The translations under genes and the position numbers were made by a program. Source: Corinectria fuckeliana (Eukaryota; Ascomycota; Sordariomycetes; Hypocreales; Nectriaceae). From it: 64,000 bases of DNA. Shown here in pieces: positions 32,064 to 43,679 of this stretch. The stretch lies in the NCBI GenBank assembly GCA_019137255.1, contig WPDH01000027.1:1-64000 (forward strand), given 5' to 3'. Below the pieces are notes generated by a model, which did no database searches, was not told where the DNA came from, and saw nothing but the letters and a program-made list of their open reading frames with translations. Numbering within the stretch: position 1 is the first letter of the stretch; every line of letters begins with the position of its first letter.

Positions 32064-33821
32064 TCACCTCCTGGCCTTCTTCTTGTCGGGGCCGTCTTCC
32101 TCCTCGTCGCTGAGTTCTGCGTACTGGGTCTTGGGTTGCGTCTTACTCCAGGCCTGGGTGAACATTGGATCACTCTGAGCCTTGTCAGCAAACTTCAAAA
32201 GAGCCTCGCGCGGATCTTCGTGCAGCATGCGGGCGAGAGGGATGTTCTCCGCGATGCTCTTTTCGTCGGGTTGGTTCTTCTGAAAGGGCGTCTGCTGTGG
32301 CATCGTCGGGCGCCGGGGGTCCTTCGATCTGCCGGATACCGTCACTCCAGCCTTGCGCGAACCGGCCAGGGCACCTGGAGCCACGATCGAGTCCCCAGAC
32401 ATACCGACTGACTGGTCCATTGTGAATTCGGGATTGTCGTCGATGTGGCGCTTCTTCGGGGCTCTCGACATGACATCTACCGCTCCACGACTCGACATGG
32501 TAGGATTGTACAGGACGTGAGTCTCCGCGTTAGCTGAACCTGTGATGATTTGGTTAATCTTGGAATGCCAGTCCACAGTGATGAGGGGCGACCCAGGTGT
32601 TATCGGGGTGACGTGTTCTGCCCGCAAGTTGCCCGGGTTAAGGATGTGGAGGTTGCCTGTCGCAGACCCAGTGATGATGCTTGTCGAGTTGGGGCCGTAT
32701 TTAATGTTGCTTGTTGGATAATGATCCGATGTCGAAGGATGCGAGATCGTGACAAGGGGTTTCGTGAATTTCCGAGTATCCCAAAGCTTGATCAAGTCGT
32801 CGCCGCCGCGCGTGACCACCATGCGACCGTCTGCGGATATGTCGATTCCGCCCGTCCAAGTCTGGGGCTTGTGAGCGTCCCGGATTTCACCTGCCGGGCG
32901 CGAGAAGGGGCTGTTTCCGCTGTACATGACAAGCGAGCCATCCAGTGCTGCCGCGACGAGGATGTTGCTCCCCCCCTGGGCGGGAGTGCCCCAGGCTACC
33001 GTCGTCATCTTAGTCCGTCCAGCCGCGCCAGCAGCCTTAGATTTGAACACAATGACCTCCTTCTGCGTGCGCTTATTGTTGATATCCCAGATTCGAAGGG
33101 TGCTGTCCGTCCCCGCCGTGACGCAAACATTCTTGTCTGTTGGATGCCAGGTTCCCGTCGTGATTTCGGAAATATGGCCCTTGGTGTTTTTCATGTCGCG
33201 GAGGTACATGTCTCCCTTGACGAACTCGGTCAATATGTCACCGTCTCGTGACATAATTCTGGCCTGCAGGTGAGCGGAAATACAAAGAAACACGCCGCCG
33301 GCCAACGGGTTGAATTCTACATGATGGATTGGGTGGGACTCGGTGCTGGCAGCGGTAGATTTCGTCTGGAAGGGATCGACGGTCCGGAACGCTCGCAACG
33401 TCGTCGGGGTCATGGATGCGAAGTCGTGGAGCTTAACGGTGCAGTCCAACGACGCTGTCGCCAGGCGCCCTCCTGCAGGGTCAAGTGAAACAGTCGTGAC
33501 GGGGCGGTCGTGGGTTTTCAGAACCAGCTCATGAGAGACTGGGAATTCGTCATCGTCGTCAGAATCGTCGCTGTCGTCGCTGTCGTCATCGCTCGAATCC
33601 TTCGTCTTCCTAGGTTCCTGTCGCTGCTTTCCGCCTCCGCCGTTGTCATCCGCACCAGAAACGGGCGCAAGTCGGTCCACCGCTCTCCGGCTTCTGTCGA
33701 TTTGTGCTGCAATATCGGTCTCCTTGGACTTCTTGCCAAAAGAAGTAGGCAGGAACGCTCTCATGGGGTCGTCGGCGGCCAGGTCGGGCGCCTCGACTTC
33801 GTAATCATCGTCGGAACTCAT
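32064..33821 (-). CDS. WDR70: WD-repeat protein WDR70
   Basis: A single-exon gene of 585 aa, starting at the ATG at 33821 (MSSDDDYEVEAPD). An in-frame ATG at 33893 would add 24 residues and is less likely. The N-terminus is acidic with FLPTSFGKK, the conserved pre-propeller motif of the WDR70 family, followed by a long Asp/Ser run. The propeller begins near residue 105 (EFPVSHELVLKTHDRPVTTV) and includes GRLATASLDCTVKLHDF, CVTAGTDSTLRIWDI and MVVTRGGDDLIKLWD. The C-terminal KKRHIDDNPEF, ARMLHEDPREALLKFAD and a basic tail match the family. In fission yeast and human cells WDR70 acts with the CRL4 ubiquitin ligase on histone H2B ubiquitination and DNA-end resection. It is divergent from SWC5, 1.09 kb away. 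Confidence 0.92.
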   Translation of the reverse strand: MSSDDDYEVEAPDLAADDPMRAFLPTSFGKKSKETDIAAQIDRSRRAVDRLAPVSGADDNGGGGKQRQEPRKTKDSSDDDSDDSDDSDDDDEFPVSHELVLKTHDRPVTTVSLDPAGGRLATASLDCTVKLHDFASMTPTTLRAFRTVDPFQTKSTAASTESHPIHHVEFNPLAGGVFLCISAHLQARIMSRDGDILTEFVKGDMYLRDMKNTKGHISEITTGTWHPTDKNVCVTAGTDSTLRIWDINNKRTQKEVIVFKSKAAGAAGRTKMTTVAWGTPAQGGSNILVAAALDGSLVMYSGNSPFSRPAGEIRDAHKPQTWTGGIDISADGRMVVTRGGDDLIKLWDTRKFTKPLVTISHPSTSDHYPTSNIKYGPNSTSIITGSATGNLHILNPGNLRAEHVTPITPGSPLITVDWHSKINQIITGSANAETHVLYNPTMSSRGAVDVMSRAPKKRHIDDNPEFTMDQSVGMSGDSIVAPGALAGSRKAGVTVSGRSKDPRRPTMPQQTPFQKNQPDEKSIAENIPLARMLHEDPREALLKFADKAQSDPMFTQAWSKTQPKTQYAELSDEEEDGPDKKKARR

Positions 33822-34912
33822 GGCGAGCAGGCTTCGAGGCGAGCGCCAAGGAATGTGTAGGTGAAGAAAGGAAGACGTGGCGTGGGGGGCCAAGTAGGGC
33901 GAGATTTAATCTTGCTGCGGGTGGGAGGGCGGTCTCTGTCTGTTGTCCACCTCAGGTTTGGCGCTGGTTGGGCTCTGGCCGTTGCTTTGGGAAGCCTCTT
34001 GTCCACCGCCCCGATTATTTCAAGCCCTGTTTGCTGGGGGGGGGATGGATGTCATCCCCCAGGTTAACAATCACACGCCACACTACCTAAACTGTCCAGA
34101 CCGCTCTGGCCTTGTTTCTGGTTCTGCAGTTGGGGATAAACTAGGTCACGTATTGTGCATAGGTAGGTGTGTTTTCTTGAAAATCTTACTTACCTCCATT
34201 TATATGATCTGCTCCTGGTCCTATCAATTTGAGACGGCCAGAGTGTCGCGATGTCTAGGTGGTCGCTCATTGTAACTACCGTGGAAGAGGCTAGCCACCC
34301 TAGGCCCATCCTACCTTGCATTGAGGCACACCGTCTGTTCGACAGTAGGATGGATCCGTGATCCATGACCCAATACATAGTTAGGTAGGACAGTCAGGGT
34401 CCTCGTGTGCCCACGACTTACAAAGCTAGAATACTCCCACCACCCGAAAAATGACAACCCACCATGTTCCCCAACACAAATTGTCTTGGCTTTGGATGGC
34501 CCTCTGATGGCCATTTTATGGGGGGGGACTCCCCTGCACTTCCATCAGCTGCGGTTCCAGTCCGAAGCCGATTGAACGTATAATGAGTTCCTTTTATGGC
34601 AGGCCTCAAGCAGGGAAGGCATTTCCATGTAGGTGCTTAAAGTACTTAGTTTTGCTAAAACATATCAAAGCAAGTATTCAACGGTAAAGTGAGATATAGA
34701 AGGAAATCGGATTTCGAGTACGAAGCATATCCATTTGGTCGTGCTTGTGAGAAGGAGCATCCTAGCGAGCAGACAGACCGAAATAATTGGCCCGACTCGG
34801 CGAGCTGATTGGTCACCCACCGACAGCGGCCGCTCACCGGGAACTTCTCGTCGCGCTTTACCCGAACTCAGATCTCTCCCCAAACCTTCCCACCCCACCG
34901 TCTCAATCAAAT
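33822..34912. promoter_or_regulatory. Divergent promoter region, WDR70 / SWC5
   Basis: About 1.09 kb between two genes for nuclear proteins transcribed apart. Several AGGTAGG-type short motifs occur (for example near 34160 and 34383). No coding ORF is supported. Confidence 0.45.
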
Positions 34913-35956
34913 ATGCCACCCGATCCTCTTGTCGATGAGGAAGAGCAGTATGCATCTTCCGAGGACTCCGATTTCGCCCCTGATGCCGTCGCCGAGCAGG
35001 CCTCAGACCATTCCGAATCCGAGAACGATGCCGACAAACCTGCCAAGAAGCGAAAGCCAGTAGACACTGCAGAAGCTGCGGATGTTGGCTACGACAACTC
35101 CGGCGACGAAGCAATCATCAAGAAGGGAGAGAAGCGGCGGAAGAGGGCCAAGGCAAAGCGCGCGGCCGATGAAGATGACGAGGGCGGCGAGGGTGGCTTG
35201 ATCAAGACTAGACGGCAGCGCGCAGCAGAGTAAGCGCATCCATCCCCTTCAGGCAGTTAAGGACCCGTATACTGAATCTCGGATAGAAAGGAAGAGCGCA
35301 AGTATGCCACAAATACTGGGCCCGTCACCGTTGATGTCGATGCTCTCTGGGCGCAGATGGTAGAGGGACCACTAGCTGCTGGGATCAAGACCGACGAAGT
35401 ACAAGACGATGGCGCAAACCCAGGCACAGAGGGAGCGAGCTCCAAAGATACCGGTGACGGCAACCAACCCCCTGATCCTGCGGCTCCCAATGACCCATCA
35501 GCGATGATCCGTATCAAGCGCACGTACAACTTCGCCGGCCGAGTACACACCGAGGAGAAGCTAGTCTCGCGCGACTCCGCCGAGGCCAAGCTCTACCTCG
35601 CATCACACGGAGAAGAAGTGCCCGTGGAGGAGCCTACCTCCAAGCGCATCACAAAGAAGGCATTCCGCTCCGCCTTCGAACCATTGATCGACCCGCTCCC
35701 GCAACGCGCGGACCTCAACCTCGGGATGGCAGCACGAATTAAAGCAGGCAAGGAGGCGCAGGCGAAGAAGCTCAACACGGTGGAAAAGAGTCGCATGGAC
35801 TGGGCTGGCTACGTGGATAAGGAGGGCATCAAGGACGAACTCGAGCTGGCGGGTAAGTCCAAGGACTCGTACACGGTGCGGGAGGACTTCCTGGCGAGGA
35901 GCGAGGCAAGGAGGGACGAGGACTCGAGGAGGGCGAGAATGACTGGGCGGGCATAA
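34913..35956 (+). CDS. SWC5: Swc5, BCNT-domain subunit of the SWR1 complex
   Basis: Two exons: 34913-35229 and 35287-35956, giving 328 aa; the intron of 57 bases is GT..AG. SWR1 exchanges H2A for H2A.Z in nucleosomes; Swc5 is needed for the exchange reaction and binds H2A-H2B through an acidic N-terminus. The first 105 residues here are highly acidic with lysine blocks, and exon 2 opens with KEERKYA then VDALWAQMVEGP, a DEF/Y-W-like region. The C-terminal 80 residues form the BCNT-C domain, identified by TVEKSRMDWAGYVDKEGI, KDELELAGKSKDSYTVREDF and LARSEARRDED. The length matches fungal orthologues (300-340 aa). The start is the first ATG of the acidic domain, after a short leader. Confidence 0.93.
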
Positions 35957-36373
35957 AATCGGGCTTGGTTGTCAAGGGAGTTCTGGTTTATGATACCACG
36001 GATTGGTTTTTGTTGTACGATTATACGACATGGGCAAGGTGTCAAGATGTCATGACACCTAGGATAAATCCACTTGCATAGCAGATGCACGGCGTCGGCG
36101 GAACTAGATTTAGGTCAGAGCAGTCTCATTGAGGCGTACACCTGATTATTGTCATATCTTACATATACTATTCAGAGGCACTATAATCACGAGGAGGTTC
36201 AGTCGAGAACGGTGGGTGTTAGCATCATGGTACGGTACCAGCCTAGTGGGGCAGCCTCGCATCCCACCATGAGGCTGAGGCTGCGCGTTGCCAGAAATTT
36301 CCTTCCAAACACAATTACACCGACCCGGCCGCCATTGCCCAACGGCCCACCATCACATAAACTGTCGCCCGAT
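35957..36373. other. Spacer between SWC5 and FAF1
   Basis: About 420 bases holding the SWC5 3' end and the FAF1 leader. The FAF1 frame is open upstream with ATGs at 36227 and 36270 (see that entry). Confidence 0.5.
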
Positions 36374-37390
36374 ATGGCCGTCCTCGGGAAGCGCAAGGCC
36401 CGCGAAGAGCCGTCCATTTCGGAAGAAGACGCCGCCGCCATCTTCCGGCGCCACTTTGAAGCGCAGTTCTCGCCGCTGCCCGCCAGCACAGCAAAGGCCG
36501 CCAAAGCTACGCCCGCCGATGATGATGACGATGTCGACGACGAAGAGAGTGAGGACGGCGACGAGGTTGAGGGCAAAGAAGACGGAGAGAATGAGGCTGA
36601 GTGGGGGGGCCTTTCAGATGACGAGTTCAATAACGAAGAGGGTAAGTCCTGGCTATCAAGTCGTTTGGGAATGTTTCAACTGACCGCATGCGACAGCCCC
36701 AGCTATCGAAGTTGTAGACCATACTAGCGCACAACCACCCAAACCAACGCCCATGTCCAAACGAGAATTCAAAGCCTTCATGGTAGGTTCTATCATCGGT
36801 CTGTTGCCAGCATCACATCTAACGAGCGCTTCCAGTCCTCCCGACCGCCCGACCAAATCTCCCGAGCGACAGAAACCGCCACCACCACCACTACCGCATC
36901 ATCATCATCCTCCCCTGCCCTCCCCGAAGACGCCCCCTCCCTTCTCGCCCAAGACCTGGAACTCCGCCGCCTCCTCGCCGAGTCCCACCTCCTAGCCCCT
37001 GCCCTCACCGCGGCCGGCACCCTCGTTGCGCCCAAGGCCTTTGCCGCCGGCCGAACCCGCCAGAAGGCAACCGATCTGCGAGTCCAGGCCCTCGGCTCCA
37101 AGGTCTCCATCCACAAGCAGGAGAAGATGCCCATGAACATTCGCAAGGGCATCGTTTCTGCCGCCGGTGCTCGTGAGACCAAGCGCAGGAGGGAGGCCAA
37201 GGAGAACGGTGTCATCCTCGAGAGGGAGACTAGCAAGAAGTCGACGAGGAAGGGCAGGGGACGAGATCTCGCCGTTGATCGCCCAGGTGTAGGAAGACTC
37301 AAAGGAGCCGAGTTACGGTTGAGCGACAGGGATGTCAGAAGCATTGAAGGTGTGAGGGACACGTTCGGCAGAAGAGGAGGCAAGAAATAG
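36374..37390 (+). CDS. FAF1: Faf1-like pre-rRNA processing factor (DUF4602)
   Basis: Three exons: 36374-36641, 36697-36782, 36836-37390, giving 302 aa; both introns are GT..AG and preserve frame. The yeast relative Faf1 is a nucleolar protein needed for 18S rRNA maturation. Features: MAVLGKRKAREEP at the start, an acidic stretch (about residues 50-85), the short conserved SKREFKAFMSS spanning intron 2, and a strongly basic C-terminal half with KAFAAGRTRQKATDLRVQAL, NIRKGIVSAAGARETKRRRE and GPGVGR-like blocks. ATGs at 36227 and 36270 lie in frame and would add 49 or 35 Arg/Pro-rich residues resembling a mitochondrial presequence; I prefer 36374 because family proteins begin with a KRK-type sequence. 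The gene converges on STE12. Confidence 0.87.
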
Positions 37391-37977
37391 GGGGGGGGGA
37401 AGCCTTGGGGGTTATGGGAAATAAGGTAGATTTATATCTACGTCGACGGCCGCGCAATAGACGCTTGCCTATGGGTTTTGCTACGGCTCGCTATTTCAAA
37501 TACTACATTACTGAGCAGGTCATTAACAGCTACGGAGCACACCTCAAAATGCGAAATTCACCAAAGTGAAATGCATTTGTCCATATCTAACCAAGTGAGC
37601 GTGGCTCGCATCTGGGTCACCTAGATCACGGCATGTCTTCCGTCAAAAGGAAACAGCAGCCTTATATATACAAATGCATCCTTTACATATTCCAACCCCA
37701 AGCATCCAACTCCCTCTTCCTCTTCTTCAGAGGCTTTCATCAGGCTCTTAGCCCGGCCATCCAAGCATAGTCTATCGGGGCTCTCTCCGTTTTGCCTCCC
37801 TACGAACGCTCTGACAAATGATATAAAAAATTGACATAAAAATGAACAAAAGAAAGGTCCTGGGAAGGATGATTTGAAAACACCCGTTAAAATTCTCCTT
37901 GAAAAAAATGAAGCCATAAATCCTCTGTAGTCATAACCCGGATAGAAAAACCAATTGCAAGGGGTACCATAAATCCG
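37391..37977. other. Convergent 3' region of FAF1 and STE12
   Basis: Both neighbours end here, so these 587 bases are probably overlapping or adjacent 3' UTRs. The part near STE12 (37620-37977) is rich in A/T runs. No gene is supported. Confidence 0.55.
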
Positions 37978-40370
37978 TTACATCATACCACTGGCGTTGA
38001 TAGCTGCCGGCTGGCTGATGGTCATGGGCATGCTAAGAGTTTGGAGGCTGTTGAAGGTTTGAGACGGGGCCATATTGTTTGGGATGGACATGCCGCTCGA
38101 GGGTGGTGTGGAACCATGGGCGACAGAGTTGAGCGAGCCGGTCACGTAGGCGTTGTCAGAGTTGGGTGAGGCTTCCTCGAGAGAACCAAGCTGGTCCTCT
38201 CCAGAGAAGTCTTCCTCATCTTCACCCGACAGGTTGAACGCTCCGTCGCCGCCGTCTTCACGACCGTGGGTACGCTTGTGTCTACAAGGATCGACCGTTA
38301 GTCCATGCACTCAATAGTCAAGTTGGGTTATGCTCAGGATGTAAAGGTTTTAAGCAGGAAGTAGGACTCAGGGGGTCAACATACTGCGCGAGGTTGTCAG
38401 ATCGAGAGAATGCTTTGCTACAGTGGGGGCAGATGTAAGGCCTCTCCTGTGTATGCGTTCGCACGTGTCTAGAAATATGGTCAGAATTACTGGACAGCGT
38501 GGGTGGTTATCAGAGAACCCCGAGAAAGGTATCTTACCGCTTAAGATGCTCGAGACGCTTGAAAAGACGACCACAGGTGGGAATAGGGCAAGAGTGAGAC
38601 TTCTGGGGGTAAGGCCCAACCTCCATGACAGTGGCTGAACGAGCACGACGAACGACACCGCCCGGAGCAGGCACGGATCGTCGGTCGCTCACGGAGCCAT
38701 CACGGTGAAATTCCTCGCTGCTAAGCTGAGGGAACTCTTGCTGGTGAAGACCCATTGAGTGGCTAACAGGGCTGCCCTCCACAGCGGACAAGGGGGTACC
38801 GTGCCTGGAAGTGTCAACCACTTCCTTGTGGTAGTGGCCATTGACGGAGGCACTGTAGGAAAGACCAGGGGGCGAGTTGTCCGCGGACTCATCGCCTTCA
38901 GCTAAGGGCCCGACGGAAGCGGACACGGACCTTCGGAGCTCGGAGGGTCTGTGAGTTTGGGCTGTGGGAGGGGCAGCCGTGGTCGCAATTGCCGACATAG
39001 ATGGGGGGATGGATGAACGCCGTCTTCTCTGCTTATATGTCGGCGAACCTTCGATCACAGAGTAGACGTTGTTGGTACCGTATGGACGGGAGAACTGGGG
39101 TCCGGCGAGGTTGGAAGGGGGGAGTTGAACCACGCCGTTCAAGCCGTTCATGCTAGCTAGGTGGTCAGGAATGGCCGAGTACAAACCGGTCTCTTCGTTG
39201 GCAATGTAAGCAGGCTCAGCAGAGATTCCAAGCGCCTGTTGGGGAGGCGTGATGGGCTCGAAAGAAATTCCTCGGTTGCTGTAGTCCTCATACTGAGAAG
39301 AGACAAAAGAGGGTGCCGGGGAGTACTCGAGGCCATAGGCCGGCATGGAGGCATGGCGCTGGTGGCCCTGGGTGATTGGAACACCATTCTGGTTGTACTG
39401 AACGCGCGTGTAATCAGGCTCCCTCTTGACGGGCATGGGTTGGGTCATCTGAGGGGCCACCGCCATAGCTCCATAGGGTACCATTGCGTCCATCCCCTCC
39501 GCTAAAGGGGGCATGGACTGGGGCATCATTGTCGGGGGGGGGGGCATCGAATCCATTGCCCTCATCACTGGGGACGTGGACTGGCTCTGGGAGTACGATT
39601 GCTGCTGGGCGCCGAACGATGACGAGTTTGCTTGTTGGGCCTTGGTCAGCTGCTCGTAGAGCGACTGAGACGAGTCGTACTGGAACGAGAGAGCAGGCTC
39701 GCTGACGGCAACGGTAGTGGCTTCCTGGCCCATCTTCTCGCGCTTCAGATCCCGCTCCAACGCATCGAGAAACAAACGGTCGTGAGGCACGCTGTACCAA
39801 TAAAAGACCTTTTGCTTCTTCTGGGTTCGGATGCAGTTGTTCTTGTAGAGGAAATCGAGGAAAGCACTCTTAGGCTCTTCCAGAGAGGCGTCGGTTCCCG
39901 ACTTGAGATTTCGCAAATCGGAGAAAATGCCCTCCTCGAACTTCTTGGAGTTCTTGACGGGTCGGCCAAAGGCCTGGAATCGGAAAGACAAGCATCGGAC
40001 AATGTCAGTGCCGGAGATGTGGAAAAGGTTGTTCCTAAACACGCACGGATTAGCCACGGCCATCTCGGTCGGATCCACGTTAGGAAGAGGCCTACCAAAG
40101 AACGCAAGACACGTATTCGCCAGTTGGCAACAGGAAGCGGCGGATGTACTGATCTGGCTGCCAGTCGACAGGCGCAGAAATGAGAAAGTACTTGACTACA
40201 AGACAGTGTCAGATTTGGTTGCTGAGGCAATTTGTAACCCAAGGAGACCTACGGTTATCAACTTGCTGAAGGGCGACCTGAGCATCATGAGGTAGTGCCT
40301 GCTGGGCCTCGGTGCTCAACATAAACGTTTCCGGCTTCTGCGGCGCCATGCCTGGATGTTGTGGATACAT
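37978..40370 (-). CDS. STE12: Ste12 transcription factor with homeodomain and two C2H2 zinc fingers
   Basis: Five exons: 40370-40253, 40195-40096, 40034-38538, 38468-38385, 38281-37978, giving 700 aa. Every intron is GT..AG. Ste12 (MST12, CPH1, SteA) is the nuclear target of the Fus3/Pmk1-type MAP kinase and controls mating, invasive growth and infection structures in moulds. The STE homeodomain spans about residues 40-155 (FLLPTGEYVSCVLWNNLFHI, then FGRPVKNSKKFEEGIFSDLR and KKQKVFYWYSVPHDRLFLDAL). A Pro/Ser/Gln-rich middle follows. Two zinc fingers lie near the end: Cys555, Cys560, His573, His577 and Cys585, Cys588, His601, His605. The finger pair is absent from yeast Ste12 and marks the filamentous-fungal form. 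Exon 4 (84 bases) carries half of each finger. The leader is long and pyrimidine-rich. Confidence 0.97.
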
Positions 40371-42250
40371 GCTGAGCTGCTGTGATGTGGTGTCTCGAGG
40401 TGACGTGACCAGTAACGGTCAGTCGCGGTGAAGCCTGAACGAGGCTGAGCGGCGCCGGCTAAGCTGTACGGGCGACTCAATTGAATCGCGGGTCGCGTTC
40501 CTCGTGGTGCGGACGAGGTCGTTCGTGGTGCTAGTCGCGTCGTGCAAAGGGATGTTGCGAGAATTGGTCGAGGCGCTGCCTGGAACCGACAAGAATTGTT
40601 GGATGCTGATGCGTTGTTGACCAAGATTCGAGACCAGCCCGGAATAATGGATTCGCTGCGTAATGCGATTCGGGAACCAGCCACTGCTTCAAGCGAATGA
40701 TGCTGGAGGAGTCGAGTGAGTACCGTCAAGGCGCTGGGCGATGGTGGGGGATGGAAGCCGAATGTTTCGCGCGAAACAAGGAGGGACCGAGCCGGATTAA
40801 AGCTGTATGCGAATGGTGAATAACTTCAAGAGCGAAAATAAAAATAAACGAAAAAAGCCAACAGGACCGATAGGGCGATGCTCGTCCAGCAGACAGCGTC
40901 CTCGTGGTGATGGAAGAATGAAGGGCGGCTGACGCGAGGGGAGATGGGCGTCGGGCGGCGTCGAGGGCCTGTTGAAGTGGGAAGAGAAGAGAGGTTGAGG
41001 GCGACTCCGGAATGGGGCGCGGAGACGGTGGAGCGACGGAGGAAGAGAGGGGGGAGGTGGAAATGTGAGAAATAAATGGAAAATAAGAAAACGACAGAAG
41101 AAGAGATTTTAGAGAATCCGAGCAGGCGGGTGAGGCGACTCGGGGGGTTTAATGAGTTGTGTGGTAGCGTCCACGCACGGGAGGGCAGGATGTGAGATAA
41201 TAGAGAGAGAGGGAGAGAGAGGTACGGAGTGGGAACAGACGGGCAAGCGGGGTGGATTAGACGACTGGGTGGGTGAGCCAAGCGGCTCGAAGTCCTCGAG
41301 GCGAGTGGGTGAGTTGGTGAGCGAGCAGTGGGTGAGCAGTGAGCCACTCACGCACGGTGCTTTTTCAGGTACTTGCCTTAGGGGATGAAGTGGGATGGGA
41401 CTCTGGAGGGTGGAGGAGAGGTACCTCTCAGTGGCTCAGTTGAGGGATGGCGCGCCGCGACAGCGCAACCACAGGTGGCAGCAACAACAAACCCGACAGG
41501 CAAAAATCAGAGGTACTTTGCGCATCAGCACCCCATCCGCAGCATGCCATCCACACCTGGCACGGTGCTTCCCTCCACAGTGCTACCTCAGTACTTAGGA
41601 TCCGTAGGTACCGTATTATTACCAGTCCTAGAGCGCCAACTCAACGTGGAAGTTGCAGCTTTGTCTTGAACGAGGAGGCACATTCCTTGAATTCAGCGTT
41701 ACTAATGGCTTACCGCTTTGTTTCCTCTACGTCGACGGTTCCTCTCCCTCGCCTTCATACACGGGCACTGTTCACGCTCCTCCTCGCTCGCTCGCTCGCT
41801 CTTCGATCTGGATCCTTGGATTCTTGGGTCTAAGTCTGGGTCTGGCTGGCTGGTTGATAGGATCCCTGGCCGCCCAGAAAACTGGACCGCGTTCCCATCG
41901 CCAGGGATGACATGGACAAGGGCAAGGCAGGGCATGGTCCTCGGGGGACAGACATCCCAGGGGCAAGATGTCCTCTGTGGACTATTGTTTCTCGGGGTCG
42001 GGTCCGTCCCAAGAGGAGGCTTGTGCGCGCTGCTGTGCAAGTGCGGTGTGGGATTAGGCGTTTGTGTGGGCGCTGGGGAGAGCCTTTCGTGTGCGCATTC
42101 GTGTGATCGTGGGCGTGTGCCTGGGCGCGAGATTATAGGTAATGCGGCCCTTGTGCCTGAGTGTGTGTGCCTGAGAGACCAGCATGGCCCGTACATAGTA
42201 GACGGGAGGCGGCGGCGGGTGGAGAGGAAAATGGGGAGTGGAGAGTGAGT
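40371..42250. promoter_or_regulatory. STE12 leader and promoter region
   Basis: Read on the STE12 strand this stretch is pyrimidine-rich, including a CT tract opposite 41195-41221. It is open for 173 codons (41347-40826) but has no ATG start, so it is not a credible gene. Long, CT-rich leaders are common for fungal regulators. No other coding signal was found. Confidence 0.5.
41195..41221. repeat. GA/CT-rich tract
   Basis: Alternating GAGAGA-type sequence about 830 bases upstream of the STE12 start codon. On the STE12 sense strand it is a CT box, which often sits near fungal transcription starts. Confidence 0.6.
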
Positions 42251-43652
42251 GCTGCCCACTTGCTTCCGCGGATGACCTAGCACACGAACAGATTTGGCTG
42301 ACTGACGACAGAACAACAGACACAACAGACAACAGACAGCCACCCACGACGTGGGTGGGATGGATTCAGATCATGTCAACAAAGAGCAAGGGCCTCGTTG
42401 CCCGCTCCCCTTACCAGGTTCTTCTTATTGTTAACCTCACGCCCCCGGCCCATCCTAAGACTCCCCTTACCATCGGACCAGGTGGGGATCGCGGAAACAA
42501 AACCAGAGTTGCATTCGCGGTTCTCGCAAAACGGCAAGGCCTTTGTCGCTGTGCCCCCCGTGCCGATGTCCCCTCATGACAACATCGGCGACGAGCAGAA
42601 CAAGTCATGGGCGATCACACACTTCCAGGCTCACTGACTGAGCTGCAGAGAGGAAGCTCCGCGACACGGGCGTTGAGCGGTTACTGACACGGCCGCATCG
42701 TGTCGCGAGTCTGAGCCCGGTGATTGGGTCTGCAGGTCATTCTGAAGCTTAGCTCACAGAATCCCAGAGACAATCTCTCTCCGGAAGTGCCCCGGGTGGA
42801 ATGCAAGATGACCAGCAGAGAGTACGAAGTACAAAGCATGTTACCCCTTCCTGAGCGCCAGGGATGCGTGCCGTGTCTGGTCAGGGCGGCCACCCGTCCA
42901 GAGTCGGCATGTATTAACCTCACGGGTTTTCCTCCCAACTCTCAAGTACAGAGCATTATTACATAGTACATAAGTTGCAAAGTAAACCAGATCTCGAATC
43001 AAACTCGACAAGCGTGCACCATTGTTGACCAACCAGCTGCTGTGGGGTCTGAGAGATTGCCTGCCATCATCGACACCTCGTTCCGGTGTGGACCGGCGAA
43101 CAAGGGCGAGGCCATCAGTTTTAGCGCCATATTACCGAACACAGAGCGTCGTTCGGATTTAGAAATTATATCCCAACGGCCCAAAGCCTGGTGGCTTAAC
43201 TTAATTCCTCGGTCCGGAAATGATTCTGGAGCTACCAACTAGCTCAGTTATTCGGTCCACTAATAAGCCTGACGCCAGCTATACCAGGCGCGATTCTACT
43301 CGCGAACGCGACATCAGCGGCCTCGGTGCTCCGAAATCATATTTACCACAAAAGTACACACGTTACGGGAGTAGTAATACTTGTCAGTGTTATACTCGGT
43401 GTGCACTTACAGATCCCAGATGCCATATTTTGAGACATTCCGTTGGCGTCCCGTACTGTCTCTGTTGTTAGCGAGCAACACCGCGTCATGTATTAACCAT
43501 CCCTTCTTCCACATCCACGTTGTGAGCCATATTAGCTGGGTTAAGATTGCCCTTTTGCGCCTACCTCGTCTCGTGCTGTTGGTCGAGGGCGCCATAGCAC
43601 CATGCGGGTCTTTGATTACCTCGTACATAACATTCAGCCATCCTCGATTTAG

Positions 43653-43679
43653 GGTACCGAAGGTACCGAGGATACCGAA
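43653..43679. repeat. Three tandem 9-mers GGTACCGAN
   Basis: Units are GGTACCGAA, GGTACCGAG and GATACCGAA. Each includes the KpnI-like palindrome GGTACC or one change from it. Position is within the gene-free block. Confidence 0.6.

Noticed and set aside
40826..41347. 173-codon open frame upstream of STE12 on its own strand
   Set aside because: It lacks an ATG start and is Ser/Pro-rich because of the pyrimidine-rich leader. It is not a credible upstream ORF.
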